A DNA stretch of 64,000 nucleotides from the NCBI GenBank assembly GCA_014529385.2, contig CM043958.1, positions 84,985,525 through 85,049,524 of the forward strand. The letters run 5' to 3'. A program made the position numbers and the translations under genes. This document shows positions 21,666 to 58,060 of the stretch, piece after piece (positions within the stretch are counted from its first letter, which is position 1; the number at the start of each line of letters is the position of its first letter). This DNA is from Adiantum capillus-veneris. Lineage: Eukaryota; Streptophyta; Polypodiopsida; Polypodiales; Pteridaceae. The notes beneath the pieces were generated by a model. The model worked only from the letters and a program-made list of their open reading frames with translations, ran no database searches and was not told the origin of the DNA.

Positions 21666-22160
21666 TCATTTAGGTTTTTGTTTGAACAGTAGAACTTTGA
21701 GGACAACTGGCTTGTCCTTCTGTATCAAGGTAATCGTACAATTCCGAATCTTGAGTGTCGCGTCATTCTTGTCGTGCCAAGGCATGCCCAAGAGAACGTG
21801 GCAATTGCCTAACTTCATGACGTGAAAATTGGCTTCTCCATGGTAGCCTTGGATAGTCACTAGAAGAGCGCCAATGAGCGGTACCACCTTCTAGGTTTGA
21901 CTGGTGGCTAACTATGCTTCAATTCCTCTACCCTATGCATCATAGTCAAATCCTTCTATTTGAGGAATTCTGGATGGATAAAACTATCGATAGCTCCTAG
22001 ACCCAAAAAAATTAGGGCTTTCAAGCCATTGACTTTTCCATATGCTTTACCCTGTGCATCATAGTCAAATCCCATCTATTTGAGGAATTCTGGATGGATG
22101 AAACTTTCGGCAGCTCCTAGATCAAAGGAAATTATGGCTTTCAAGCCATTGAGGTTGCCA
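21666..22160 (-). pseudogene. retropepsin-like protease of gag-protease element copy 2
   Basis: The active-site region reads ISFDLGAAESFIHPEF (22,090-22,137). DLGA stands in the place of the usual D-S/T-G-A. The second half (21,887-21,666) includes LVTIQGYHGEANFHVMKLGN and LLGMPWHDKNDATL. That matches the GMPWL-type end of gypsy proteases and the 36.7-37.0 kb copy. An insertion and duplication around 21,890-22,080 and stops between the halves break the frame. Function would have been polyprotein cleavage. Confidence 0.7.
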
Positions 22161-22315
22161 TATTCTCTACACAATTTATTGGAACTTTCAAGGTTCCTCA
22201 TAAATGTCAAGTACAAGTCCAAGTCTAGCTTGTTTGGATGGAGGTGGTATTGGGTTGTTGTCGACTGTTGGCGCAGGCGTCGGCTTTGCAGGTCTGTCGG
22301 TTCGTAGGGAACAAT

Positions 22316-23240
22316 TAAACTAATTATTTCCTGATTGAAAGCGTCCAAAACATCGCCCTTCTTGTAAAAATGTTTCTCATTGTTGAGGCATCAAACAAGG
22401 CCTTTGAGATTGATTTTCACAAGAATCTCAAGGAGTTGTTCGTTGTGTGATTTGTTGCCAGAGTTTGTTCTGTAGTAATCACAAGGACATGGCCAGGTCC
22501 AAGGACATGGTAATCACAAGTTTTTTCATGAGAATCATAAGGAGCTGTTCGCCGTGTCGCCGCGACGGACGTCTGTAGCATAGCTATCTGGCACTAACGT
22601 AATATGTCAATACTCAAGGAAGTGACTCAGATAGGGTACAAAGACTTTTTGAGGTTGTTAGTCCTTAAGAAGTGAACCTAACAAGCAAACGCATCAACTC
22701 AATAAGCAAATCACCACTCAATGATCGGGAAATGTGTATGTCCTTTCTCACCACTCAATGATTGGAAAATGCGTCTATGTCCTTTCTCATCACTCAATGA
22801 TCGGAAAACTAATTATTTCCTAATTGAAAGCATCCAAAACATCGGCCTTCTTGTAAAAAAGTTTCTCATTGTTGAAGCGTCAAACAAGGCCTTTGAGGTT
22901 GATTTTCACAAGAATCTCAAGGAGTTGTTCGTTGTGTCGAGGATTTTGATTTGTTGCCAGAGTTTGTTCTGTGGTAATCACAAGGACATGGCCAAGTCCA
23001 AGGACATGGTAATCACAAGTTTTTGCATGCGAATCACAAGGAGCTGTTCATCGGGTTGCCACGACGGAGGTTTGTAGCATAGCTGTCTGGCACTAACGTA
23101 ATATGTCAATACTCAGGGAATTTACTCGGATAGGGCACGACGACTTTTTGAGGTTATTAGTCCTTGAGAAGTGAACCTAACAAGCAAACGCATCAACTCA
23201 ATAAGCAAATCACCACTCAATGATCGGAAAATGTTCCTAT
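22316..23240 (-). repeat. tandem duplication, about 491-bp unit, of gag zinc-finger region
   Basis: Unit 1 starts AACTAATTATTTCCTGATTG at 22,316 and unit 2 AACTAATTATTTCCTAATTG at 22,807. Each unit carries a decayed copy of the gag C-terminal region (compare 37,230-37,380), then AACGTAATATGTCAATACTC and CACTCAATGATCGG. Shorter CACTCAATGAT(C/T)GGAAAATG repeats occur at the unit ends (22,720-22,810 and 23,215-23,232). Confidence 0.8.
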
Positions 23241-23870
23241 GTCCTTTCTCACCGCTCTTGGTCATCTCGCCATTTTGTGCACTAAACGGACTCGGATCGT
23301 CACGAAACTTTAAGGGAAGCTTCACTAGGCCTAAAGAGACAAGTCTTCGACAGCGTTTTGACAAGGTACATAGATCGCGATCCATCATGACCCAAGTCAC
23401 AAAAACTGCAGCAAAACAGCAGATGCAGGTTTCGCTAAGGTGTAATCACACTCTCCTATGGTCAAAACATCAAAAAACAGTGATTTAAGCACTCAAAACC
23501 GAAGATTAGGCTCGCATATGCGTAGTCGCGAACCACAACGGAATTTGTTGTGCTTATACTTATGCTTATACTTAATTGAAAGAGCAAGGAAAGAGGAACA
23601 CAATGCAAGTTTCGGAATTGAAATCGGATCACTCAATCATTAGATACGATGATTACAAATCCGAGCTGGGAATCCTCTTGAGTGTACGTACAACAGAGCT
23701 TCTTCTCCAAAAGATAAGCCTCCTTTCACACTAAAGTTATTGACTTTTATACCTAGGGATTTTCAAATGGCCAATGGCTAGCTCACATGATATGTATACA
23801 CATATCATAAAAGAATCACAACTCAAGGAATCGAAGTGCTACTCTGGCAACCCACTAACATCGACGTCCT
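23241..23870. other. unresolved non-coding insert within the element
   Basis: This stretch lies between gag pieces but is absent from the 35-39 kb copy. It has no conserved protein. It may be another small insertion; no terminal repeats were found by eye. Confidence 0.4.
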
Positions 23871-23875
23871 TGTGA

Positions 23876-24300
23876 TTATATATGCTGTGTTCTTGGTGAT
23901 ATAGAGTTTGGACTAGGCCATGTTCTTGGTGCATGCTGTTGTGTTGCGATTGAACTCCACCACTGCATAGCATTAACCTTTAGAAATTCCGTTGCTCGAG
24001 AAATCTTGGATTCTTCTGTATAGTTCCCCAAATCGTAGACGTTGTCAAATTGTTGGAGAAACTGCAAATCTTTCTTCCAATCTTTCACCCGAGACAAGGT
24101 GAAAAATTTTATTGTCGTGCCATCATTGTTGAAATCCTTTGGCTGGCTAGGTGCATACCTTTAGAAATTCCGTTGCTCGAGAAATCTTGGATTCTTTTGT
24201 ATAGTTCCACAAATCGTAGACGCTGTCGAATTGTTTGAGAAACTGCAAATCTTTTTCTAATCTTTCACCCCGAACTGCAAATCTTTCTTCTAATCCTTGG
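23876..24300 (-). pseudogene. gag core of gag-protease element copy 2, partially duplicated
   Basis: NYTEESKISRATEFLKVNA and MQWWSSIATQQHAPRTW match the gag at 37,811-37,690. The segment LQFL-QFD-VYDL-NYT-ESK is present twice, at about 23,973-24,155 and 24,156-24,300. The upstream copy is fused in frame to the acidic spacer of another gypsy family at about 24,290. Capsid function is lost. Confidence 0.75.
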
Positions 24301-24960
24301 GGAAGCTCGTTGAAGGGTAGTTCATCAGACACAGAGGTGAGCTTTGCCTTGGTCGGAGAGTCAGACAAAGAGGAGGTTGAGGGTTGGGCGAACTCTTGTA
24401 AAGGAGATTTATTTCCTCTTTTATGGTCCTTTATGGGCTCACCAAGCCCAAAGGCTTCCACTGTTGGAGTATCCGAGTCACACGTGCTTCTAGGCCAATT
24501 GAACATTGGGTCCAGCTATTGTAAGGACAGTGGAAGATGGGCTCAGGCAAAGATTGAATAGAGATCACATAACAAGGTATAATCTTGGTAGCTTCCAACC
24601 ACTCAAGCGGGTTTTCCTTTGGCATGTCACGTGGAGTAGGTTGTTCCAGTTCCGGGTTGGACTCCACTAACAAAGTACTATGATGCACCACTGGATCCAT
24701 CCCCTCTTCAAGAGGAATAAGAGTCCCTTTGTGGAGAGTCCTTGAAAGTCGGAATGCTTGTCAGTTCCTCCATTGCTGCCTCCCCAAGAGCCGGTTGTAA
24801 CACAGTTGGGGGAAAGTGCACTGGGGGAGGTGATAAGGGTGGTGAGGAGCTGGTTGAGGTAGATTCCAGAGAGGGTAGTGGAAGCGGGGGTCAGGCCTTC
24901 TACTCGGTGAGAAAGGTTAACGCTTTCTGTGGTAGTACTACAGAGGACTCCTAAGGGGGC
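24290..24960 (-). pseudogene. gypsy gag N-terminus joined to post-protease spacer (internal deletion)
   Basis: Reading the - strand, 24,960-24,730 matches the gag N-terminus of the 59-kb element (LESTSTSSSPPLSP, then MEELTS). The sequence then jumps to the spacer that normally follows protease: GMDPVVHHSTLLVESNPELE, EWLEATKIIPCYVISIQSLP, and VEAFGLGEPIKDHKRGNKSP (24,700-24,420). The gag core, knuckles and protease are deleted. The spacer's function is unknown. Confidence 0.75.
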
Positions 24961-25307
24961 TTGGTCAATCTTTAGACTTCCTTGTATGTGTCATGCAGTA
25001 GCAGCAGACACACCCAACCTCTCGGCAAGAAGACCCTGAACTTGCTGGACACTCTAGACCCACTGGACCAAACTAGGCTAGACTTGACTCGACTAGACCA
25101 CGATAGCTCGAGGGTGACATGGGACTAGACGAAGGCGAGATGAGACGAGATCAAGCTGGACGAAGGTGAAGACGATCTAGACCAAGCTAGACGAATGGGA
25201 AGGTGGACTAGACCAAGACCAAACCAACCTAGACAAGCGGACCAAATTATCTAGGTCCTTGACCATGTTCGCTCAATAGAGTGAGGTCCCACTAGGCGTG
25301 CCAAAAA

Positions 25308-25912
25308 TGAGAGTACCTGTAGTAGGAAAAAGTTGTCATGCTCTTTATTGTGGGTGCTCAGTGCAATATGCAAGAAATCTCACTCCAACCATAAAAATGA
25401 AGATTGTAGAGCAATATGGAACAACCTTAACTCAAATGACACAATAGTAGACTCCAAACCGATGGAACTCAACTAACTCATGGAACCAGTACAGAATCTG
25501 GCTGGCAACACATACTCAGGTCTCAGCCGAGGGATTACGGGTACAATGAGGGTGTTGAGGCTCCAACTGTACAGGGAGAGTGTAGATATGCAAGTGCTAG
25601 ATTGAACGCAAGACTCTAGACTCAATGACTCATACGAAGTATAGTATGCCTACAATGACTAACACCAATTGAGCATTTAAACAGCCATAAATCCATAAAG
25701 GGCAGCCAACGGCTAACACAAATATCTCTGATGGTCCAGCTACACCTATTTATAAACTGTGGTGGCGGTGAACTGGCCACACATAGTGTCCACTAGAACA
25801 CGACTCCTTGTGTCTGCCACATGTCATTGCACAAGCGAAAGTCCACCCAGAGTGAGCCCGAGACCAATTGTAACTACCTGTCTAGTGCATGTGACACTAT
25901 AGCCTTGCTACA
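25308..25912 (-). repeat. gypsy 5' LTR
   Basis: 605 bp. In - strand reading it begins TGTAGCAAGGCTATAGTGTC and ends ACAGGTACTCTCA, followed by TTTTTGGCACGCCTAGTGGG. It matches the LTR at 2,295-2,875. Confidence 0.8.
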
Positions 25913-26107
25913 TTTAGGCTGGATCACAAACACATTGCATGACATTATGGCCTCCTCGGTGTTTCATGCTTCATTCTTCCTGAATTCCACCATGATGTAT
26001 AGCTAGCATTCATACTGCATTACTCCAGTTTGTACTTCCTCTGGAAGATAGGTCCATTGAGCATCCCTAGAGGTCTCTTATACACAATATATAGCTCCCT
26101 TTCCTGC

Positions 26108-26110
<3 letters not shown>
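25913..26110. other. probable intron sequence, no feature seen
   Basis: Short stretch between the gypsy LTR and the GA microsatellite. No coding potential was recognised. Confidence 0.5.

Positions 26111-26161
<51 letters not shown>
26111..26161 (+). repeat. (AG)n microsatellite just upstream of exon
   Basis: About 25 AG repeats end 29 bases before the exon at 26,191. Confidence 0.98.
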
Positions 26162-26164
<3 letters not shown>

Positions 26165-26190
26165 AAATGATATGGTTTTCTTATTTGCAG

Positions 26191-52756
<26,566 letters not shown>

Positions 52757-52919
52757 CAGAATCGGCTATGAAGCTGAAGGTTATAGAGTTCTGTCATGGC
52801 CGCTTTCCCATAAAGCTATCCACGGAACAGATACAGATTTTTGGCCAGTTTTCTTTGCTTTGAGGTTTCCATTCAATTGTTCAATACTCTTTCATTGAAG
52901 AGAGAAAGGGAGTGTGCAT

Positions 52920-52920
52920 G

Positions 52921-52948
<28 letters not shown>
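52920..52948. repeat. (CA)n microsatellite in 3' flank
   Basis: About 14 CA units between the terminal exon and the LINE 3' end, followed by a GA-rich stretch that forms the LINE tail. Confidence 0.95.
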
Positions 52949-52951
<3 letters not shown>

Positions 52952-53165
52952 AAGCGAAAGAAGAGAGAGGGAGAGATGAAATGAAATGTTATATTAATGT
53001 CTTCAAAAGGCCAAAATGACCTATGAGACCAAAAAGTTACAATTGGTGAATCTGATACCATGTCTGAGTACGGAAAGTACAAAGAACTAAGACTAAAAAC
53101 ACTAAAACACTAAGGAAATGAATCTGAAGCTGATCTGGAGATGAAACAAGATTGGGACGGGGGTT

Positions 53166-54108
53166 TCAAATGAAATCTCTTATCGGTCGCTGTCGAATCT
53201 CATCGACATCCTCCATGGTCAGTACTCTGGTTGGGCGTCTTGCATGTCGAGCTAGAGTGATCTGGATCTTCTGCTGCAGTCTTCGTCGATGGTGGGAGAC
53301 CCCTGGAGGTCGTGGGCGTCTGGATCTGCCTAGCTCAATGGCTCGATCAATCAACGTACCTCTAGTGTGGGTGGGCTCTGAGATCTGTTGTGATAACTGC
53401 TCTTCTGGCTCTCCCCTGGCTGGTGTAAAGAAATCTGTGATCTGTCTCTGAGACTGTCTCTCCCTTGATGTCCTCAGCAAGCTCTCCTAAGTCTGTGCAA
53501 CTTTAGTAGGAACAATATCTCATGACTCTAGAGAATGGTCCAAAACCCTCTCTGAAAAGACAGTGGAAGCGGCCTCGTATCTCATAGTACGTCGGGCAAT
53601 GACATGTGTAGTGCAGCTCTGTCTCTGGCTCTAAGCGACATAGGTGACATATCCTGGCCCTTGCTGGTACCCCTCAAAATCGGCCGGTCTCGATCTGGAG
53701 CTGATGTGAGGATATGCGTATCTGCCCAATAGCGCATCGTATCCCATGAGATAAGTGTGTATCCATGTATGCAGGCCTAGTCACAAAACCATCCTCTGTG
53801 AGTTGGAGAAGATTCTCTCTGTAGAGGGCCATCTTCGTGCCCAACTCCTGTGTCGGCTGTATCCATGTGCTCCTGGTATCTAGCTGAATCAGATTCTGGC
53901 GTATGAGTCTGGTGATCTCTGTTCGTGTGAAAGACAGGGAGGGTGCATCCAGGGAGTATTGAAACGGAGGCAATCTATCCAAGCTAAAACCATGTGACCG
54001 AAACCATGCTGTCATCTGTCCATACCACATGTTGTATCGCCTTGTAGCGTTAGTTGTCGAGATGACTCCAGGGCAAGCCGAGCATATCTGTATCTGGGGA
54101 GGTCCCAT
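53166..54108 (-). pseudogene. LINE C-terminal domain with PIP-like motif
   Basis: First part (54,108-53,674): MTAWFRSHGFSLDRLPPFQY, DLIQLDTRSTWIQPTQELGT truncated by frame changes. Around 53,590-53,665 a finger like the one at 32,466 survives in pieces. Last part (53,480-53,166): QRQITDFF at 53,427-53,450, fitting the PCNA-binding consensus, then a basic stretch RRPRPPGVSHHRRRLQQKIQ and the terminal EDVDEIRQRPIRDFI. Frameshifts separate the parts. Confidence 0.82.
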
Positions 54109-54409
54109 AAACTGTGTATAAAGGATGCTGATCTAGTCAATGCCTCAACCACGAGTGGGGGGCGGCTAGCTCGGCTCGGATAATCTCATGCAGCACTGAG
54201 GCCTTAGCCGGAATCATCCAAGCGATCATAGAGACCAAAGGCCTCTTCATATATCTCCATCCATCTGTGTTGCCAGATTTCCCATGATGGTCTACTGAGG
54301 GTCCCCATACCTGAACTTCCTATAGCATAGCTGAAGTCACTAGAGTGTCAAAAAGCCAGAGCTTTGTTCGCGGTTCCTGAAACTGAACGTGGAAACACAT
54401 CCTCTCGAG

Positions 54410-55602
54410 TCATCCCAAGGCTGCATAGGCTCTCGTCAGTCTAGTCTTTGATGCTCTCCTCATTGAATACACCGGTCCACTGAAAACTACCCCAAGATAG
54501 GTATATGCATCTGTGTACTCCACAGTCTCCTGGCCATACGTAAATGTGAGGGCTGACCTCCTGACCCACTGTGATGTGGTGTTGAACACCATAACCTTGG
54601 TTTTCCCAAGGTTGGTAGACAATCCACTATGATGAGCAAATGTGTGCAAAGCGTCCAAATGACGGTGCATCCCTCTCGGGGAGTCGGAAATCAACACAAT
54701 ATCATCAGCATATAGCAACATCGGGATCCATGTCCCTGCTAGCTGAGCACCTCTGTCTCCCTCTCTCTCTACATAGTCTGAAAACACATCCACATACATC
54801 CCTGCTTCACTCCAATAGTGGAGTGGACCATGTCAGACATTCCCTCAGTAGTGCGTACCCGCCCCATCACTGTCCTATATAAAGCCAAAATACCCCATAT
54901 CAGCTCTATAGGCACACCCATGTCGTGTAGTCTGCCTATAAGTCTGGCTCTGGGTATTGTGTCAAAAGCTTTGCGGAAATCCACAAAGCTACAATAGATC
55001 CTCTTGCCATGGTGTCTACCCTCCTCATTAATAGCTCTGAGTGTCAGAATCTGGTCAAGAGTGGAGAAACCTCTCTTGAATCCTGCCTGCCCTGGTGCTC
55101 GTATGTCCTCTCGTTCTGCCCATCTACTCTGCTCCTGCTCAAGAACGGATGCATACAACCTAGCCAATGTGTGACCAACCGTGATGGTGCGATAATTCCC
55201 GGGAATCATGGGATCTCCTGACTTGAAAATAGGCACAATCGTAGACATACTCCAAGTGTCAGGAAAGCCTTCATACATGGCTCGATTAAACATCATAGCA
55301 AGAAGCTCTGCAAGCATACCTTTGACATGGATGAAGTGCTCTGCTACCAGACCATCATGATCATGTGCTCTCCCTGTCTTCATCCTGTCAATGGCTTTCC
55401 TTACCCTCTCGGTAGTAAAGAAAGTACATGTCTCAGGGCATGTCTCTAGTGGGTCCGGCAAAGGTGGTTGCCCTGATGTTGTGTAGAGAGATGTGGCATA
55501 TTCTCCCCATGTCTCTATGTAGGTGACGGCAGGTGGTGGTGAATGCTCATGGAATAGCTTCCATGCTTCACCTGAGTCTTGACTCATAAATAGATGATAC
55601 AT
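54410..55602 (-). pseudogene. LINE reverse transcriptase, small internal deletion
   Basis: Fingers/palm: RVRKAIDRMKTGRAHDHDGL, TWSMSTIVPIFKSGDPMIPG, GQAGFKRGFSTLDQILTLRA, CSFVDFRKAFDTIPRARLIG and HSTIGVKQG. The sequence then jumps to MYVDVFSDYV, losing the CPLSPxLFG block and the frame near 54,800. The catalytic box LLYADDIVLISDSPRGM is at 54,680-54,727 and VNLGKT-type NLGKTKVMVFNTT follows. A thumb region (FTYGQETVEYTDAYTYLGVV) ends the domain. It would copy LINE RNA at the nicked target. Confidence 0.87.
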
Positions 55603-55610
55603 ATCCCGTT

Positions 55611-56755
55611 CTAGCTGGGATAGATAAGCCCTTTTTTTCGTCGCACTAGCCGGCGAAAGATAATCCGTGACTGTCTATGTGTGGTAATACCCATGAGCAC
55701 TTCCCTTCGTAATTTGATCCTCGTCTCTCTACACTCCTCATCATACCAATTGTTCTGGGGCATGCTTCTAGATCGTCTCCGTGTAGGCTGGCTGGGGGGG
55801 TATGCCTCTGATGCTGCATCATGGAGCATCTCTGTCAATATCTGACTGGGCGTCGTGCATGTGTGGGGACCTCTCCTAATGGAGTTGTTCGGAACTGAAA
55901 CATAAGAGTGAAAGAAAAGATAGCATGATCAATTGCTACTCCAACTGGCCTAGTGCCCACCATGAAATCCTGAAAGAATGGAATGAGACCTGGCTAGGCC
56001 ATAATATAATCCACTGTACTAGCACCATGTCGATGTAGAAAGCATGTAAAGCCTCAAGCTGCAGAAAATCTTTGTAGGCCATTCAAAATGGCCAATCTAT
56101 GTGCAGTTCCCATATCTATCAAGTATTTGCCATACTCAGTGTACTCCTCATCCTGTGATAGTCTGGATAGGCCCATCTCTGTAACGTCCAGCTCCTTAAG
56201 CATCTCCTCGGAAGTATCATAAAATAGTGTCTGGTGATGGGCAGTCCCAGCATTGAAGTCCCCTAATATGATAATGTCACCATCCCTGGAAAACTCCCAT
56301 ATGTCATTATTCAAAATAGCAAAGGGGGACTATCCTTTAGGTGATGCATATAGTGACGTATTAGGAGGAAAGTAACAAATAGCAATGTAGAGGTATCTGC
56401 CTGTCTCTGCCCTTAGCCTCACCCACATGTACCTAGCCTGCTCATCCCTGCGTGCTATATATATCAATGGCTGCAACTCCTCCCTGAATAAAACTGCCAC
56501 TCCCCCTGAGCCCCGTCCTCGATGCTCCGATCTGGTCTTCTGTCTGCAAGCTGTCTCCCATCTATATCCGCTCACCTGTGGCATGGATTTCCCAGGGGTT
56601 TGATGTGTCTCAGTATTGAAAATGATGTCTCTCCCAGTGAAACTATCCTCAAAGAGATGTGTCTCAAAATAGAAAATGATGTCTCTCCCAGTGAAACTAT
56701 CCTCAAAGACACCTACATCAAGACAGAGTGACCCATTACAATTCCAGGCTGCCAT
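55611..56755 (-). pseudogene. LINE AP-type endonuclease, frameshifted
   Basis: MAAWNCNGSLCLDVGVFEDS opens the domain. A 54-bp in-frame tandem duplication (56,602-56,709) repeats FEDSFTGRDIIF. Then come GYRWETACRQKTRSEHRGRG, GGVAVLFREELQPLIYI and YIAICYFPPNTSLYASP. After a stop at about 56,328, GDIIILGDFNAGTAHHQ continues. A deleted stretch and a further frame follow, NNWYDEECRETRIKLRREVL (55,740), as in EN-RT linkers. It would nick DNA to start reverse transcription. Confidence 0.83.
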
Positions 56756-56903
56756 CTTTAGTGTGGTCCCATAGGTCTCTCACCATCATGCGGAGTGTCG
56801 CTCCAATATCACCACCCTTCCATCCGATAAAAAGCAATCTTCCCTTGCCGCTCTAATTTCCGGCATCACCTCTTGCATATGAGCAATTTACGAGAGGGTG
56901 AGG

Positions 56904-58060
56904 TCATCTCCAAGAAAGATGTCTGTCTTCTTTAGAGTCGGTCTCTTCTTCAAGAAGTCCTTCGCTTCCATGGAAGGGGAAACGGAGGATGAGTGCCCTT
57001 TCCTTCGAGGTTTCCCCCTTGCTCCCACTTTTCTTATTGCCTACTCTCCAAGCCCTCGTATGTGTCTGCTCATTAACCCCCACCATAGTCATGAGTTCTT
57101 TCACCTCTTCATCCACATTATCTTCGTCTCTGAGGCCACATATCCTTACGTGTAAGGCCCGCACATGTCTCCTTTGCTCCTCTTCTAGTGTCAGGTTAAT
57201 GATGGTTGGTGGGGGGGTTATTTCCTTGCCCTTTCCTTTCTTGACGATCTCGATCCATTTCTCGGCCTCTTCTGCTTTTTGTTGGGTCTTTGTGATGATC
57301 TACATCTACCCACGAGGTCGTCATTTCTTTTTGTTGCTCCTCACCTTCTTTGATGGCCCGTACTTGCTCTTTAATCGTGTTAAGCTCTTCAACTACTGAG
57401 GGTTAAAGCTCTCCTTTTTCGAGGACATTTTGCGATTGCACCTCTGCAAGCTCTTTCTTGAGTAGTGCGATTTCCTCATCTTGGGCCTTCACAAGGTTGT
57501 ATCCGGATGCACGTATGGATCCGCACGGTATTGTACGTCCGTACAATACAGTTCCGTACCGTACGGATCTGTACTGTACACTTTTTTTATATTAAAAAAA
57601 AACAGCCAATCTTATCGAGCGCTCTTGTTTTCGTCCTTGTTCTTGGTTATTTGGGCGTCTTATTTAGGAGAGTTTTCTGTGCAACAGATACAAGAAGTTA
57701 CCTGCACAGCCTTGCACAGGGAGAGTACGGACCATATTATATGTTTTTGGCTTTAAAAAAAGAACATACGAATTTAACGTACCTAACAACTGAATCCATT
57801 CGGTACTATGTACAGGACAGAACGAATATATACTGTACCTTACATACCTTTCCACCTTGGGCCTTCACACGATCCTCAAGTGTATGTATCGTGCTTTCAT
57901 TTGCCGAGACGCGGTCGTCGAGTGCCTTTACAGTACCTAGAAGGTGGCGATTAATCTTGTTGATGGACTCGTTCATTTCTTCCTTGCATTTTTTAATGGC
58001 ATCCTCCATAGGATCATCCTTGCCATTTTGTTTCCTCATGATTGAAGGCCGCAAAAGGAG
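56904..58060 (-). pseudogene. LINE ORF1 (coiled coil plus RNA-binding-like domain), split by an insert
   Basis: The N-terminal part (58,040-57,870) reads MRKQNGKDDPMEDAIKKCKE then NKINRHLLGTVKALDDRVSA and NESTIHTLEDRV, a heptad-like coiled coil. A 362-bp insert (57,494-57,855) interrupts it. Coiled-coil sequence and a Glu/Lys-rich region continue to about 57,200. LHVRICGLRDEDNVDEEVKE, LMTMVGVN and RALILRFPF (57,160-56,975) resemble the folded RNA-binding core of LINE ORF1 proteins. Several frame changes are present. ORF1 assembles as trimers on LINE RNA in other LINEs; that is an analogy here. Confidence 0.65.
57494..57855. mobile_element. short non-coding insert with 14-bp target duplication
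   Basis: CTTGGGCCTTCACA occurs at 57,480-57,493 and 57,856-57,869, flanking 362 bp that is foreign to the LINE ORF1. The insert holds GTAC-rich repeats (TCCGTACAATACAG, CCGTACCGTACGG) at one end and no coding sequence. Long flanking repeats point to LINE-mediated insertion, as for a SINE, but no polymerase III A/B boxes or tail were identified with confidence. Confidence 0.65.

Larger units (their letters stand above)
14107..24290 (-). mobile_element. gag-protease-type LTR element, second copy, split by L1
   Basis: The LTR at 14,107-14,782 and the adjoining internal sequence match the complete element at 35,150-39,206. The match is interrupted at 15,419 by an L1 LINE and resumes at 21,637 with protease (21,666-22,160), a duplicated gag zinc-finger region (22,316-23,240) and gag core (23,876-24,300). 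RT, RNase H and integrase are absent here too. At about 24,290 the gag is fused to the spacer of a different gypsy element, so the 5' LTR is missing. The lower LTR similarity suggests it is an older insertion than the 35-kb copy. Confidence 0.75.
24290..25912 (-). mobile_element. Tat/Athila-like gypsy fragment with 5' LTR
   Basis: LTR (25,308-25,912), primer-binding region (25,283-25,307), leader and shortened gag/spacer lie in order on the - strand. The element belongs to the same family as those at 2,295 and 58,971 but in opposite orientation. Downstream of the spacer it is fused to gag of the gag-protease family at 24,290, so RT, RNase H, integrase and the 3' LTR are missing. Confidence 0.8.

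Noticed and set aside
22720-22810. Short direct repeats (CACTCAATGATCGG) considered as a CRISPR-like array
   Set aside because: Too few, irregular spacing, and the context is plant retroelement DNA; they are part of the 491-bp duplication.
26111-26161. Considered as a LINE tail like the other (GA)n tracts
   Set aside because: No LINE 3' consensus (TATTAACGTCTTCAAAAGG) follows; the adjoining DNA is the splice acceptor of an exon.
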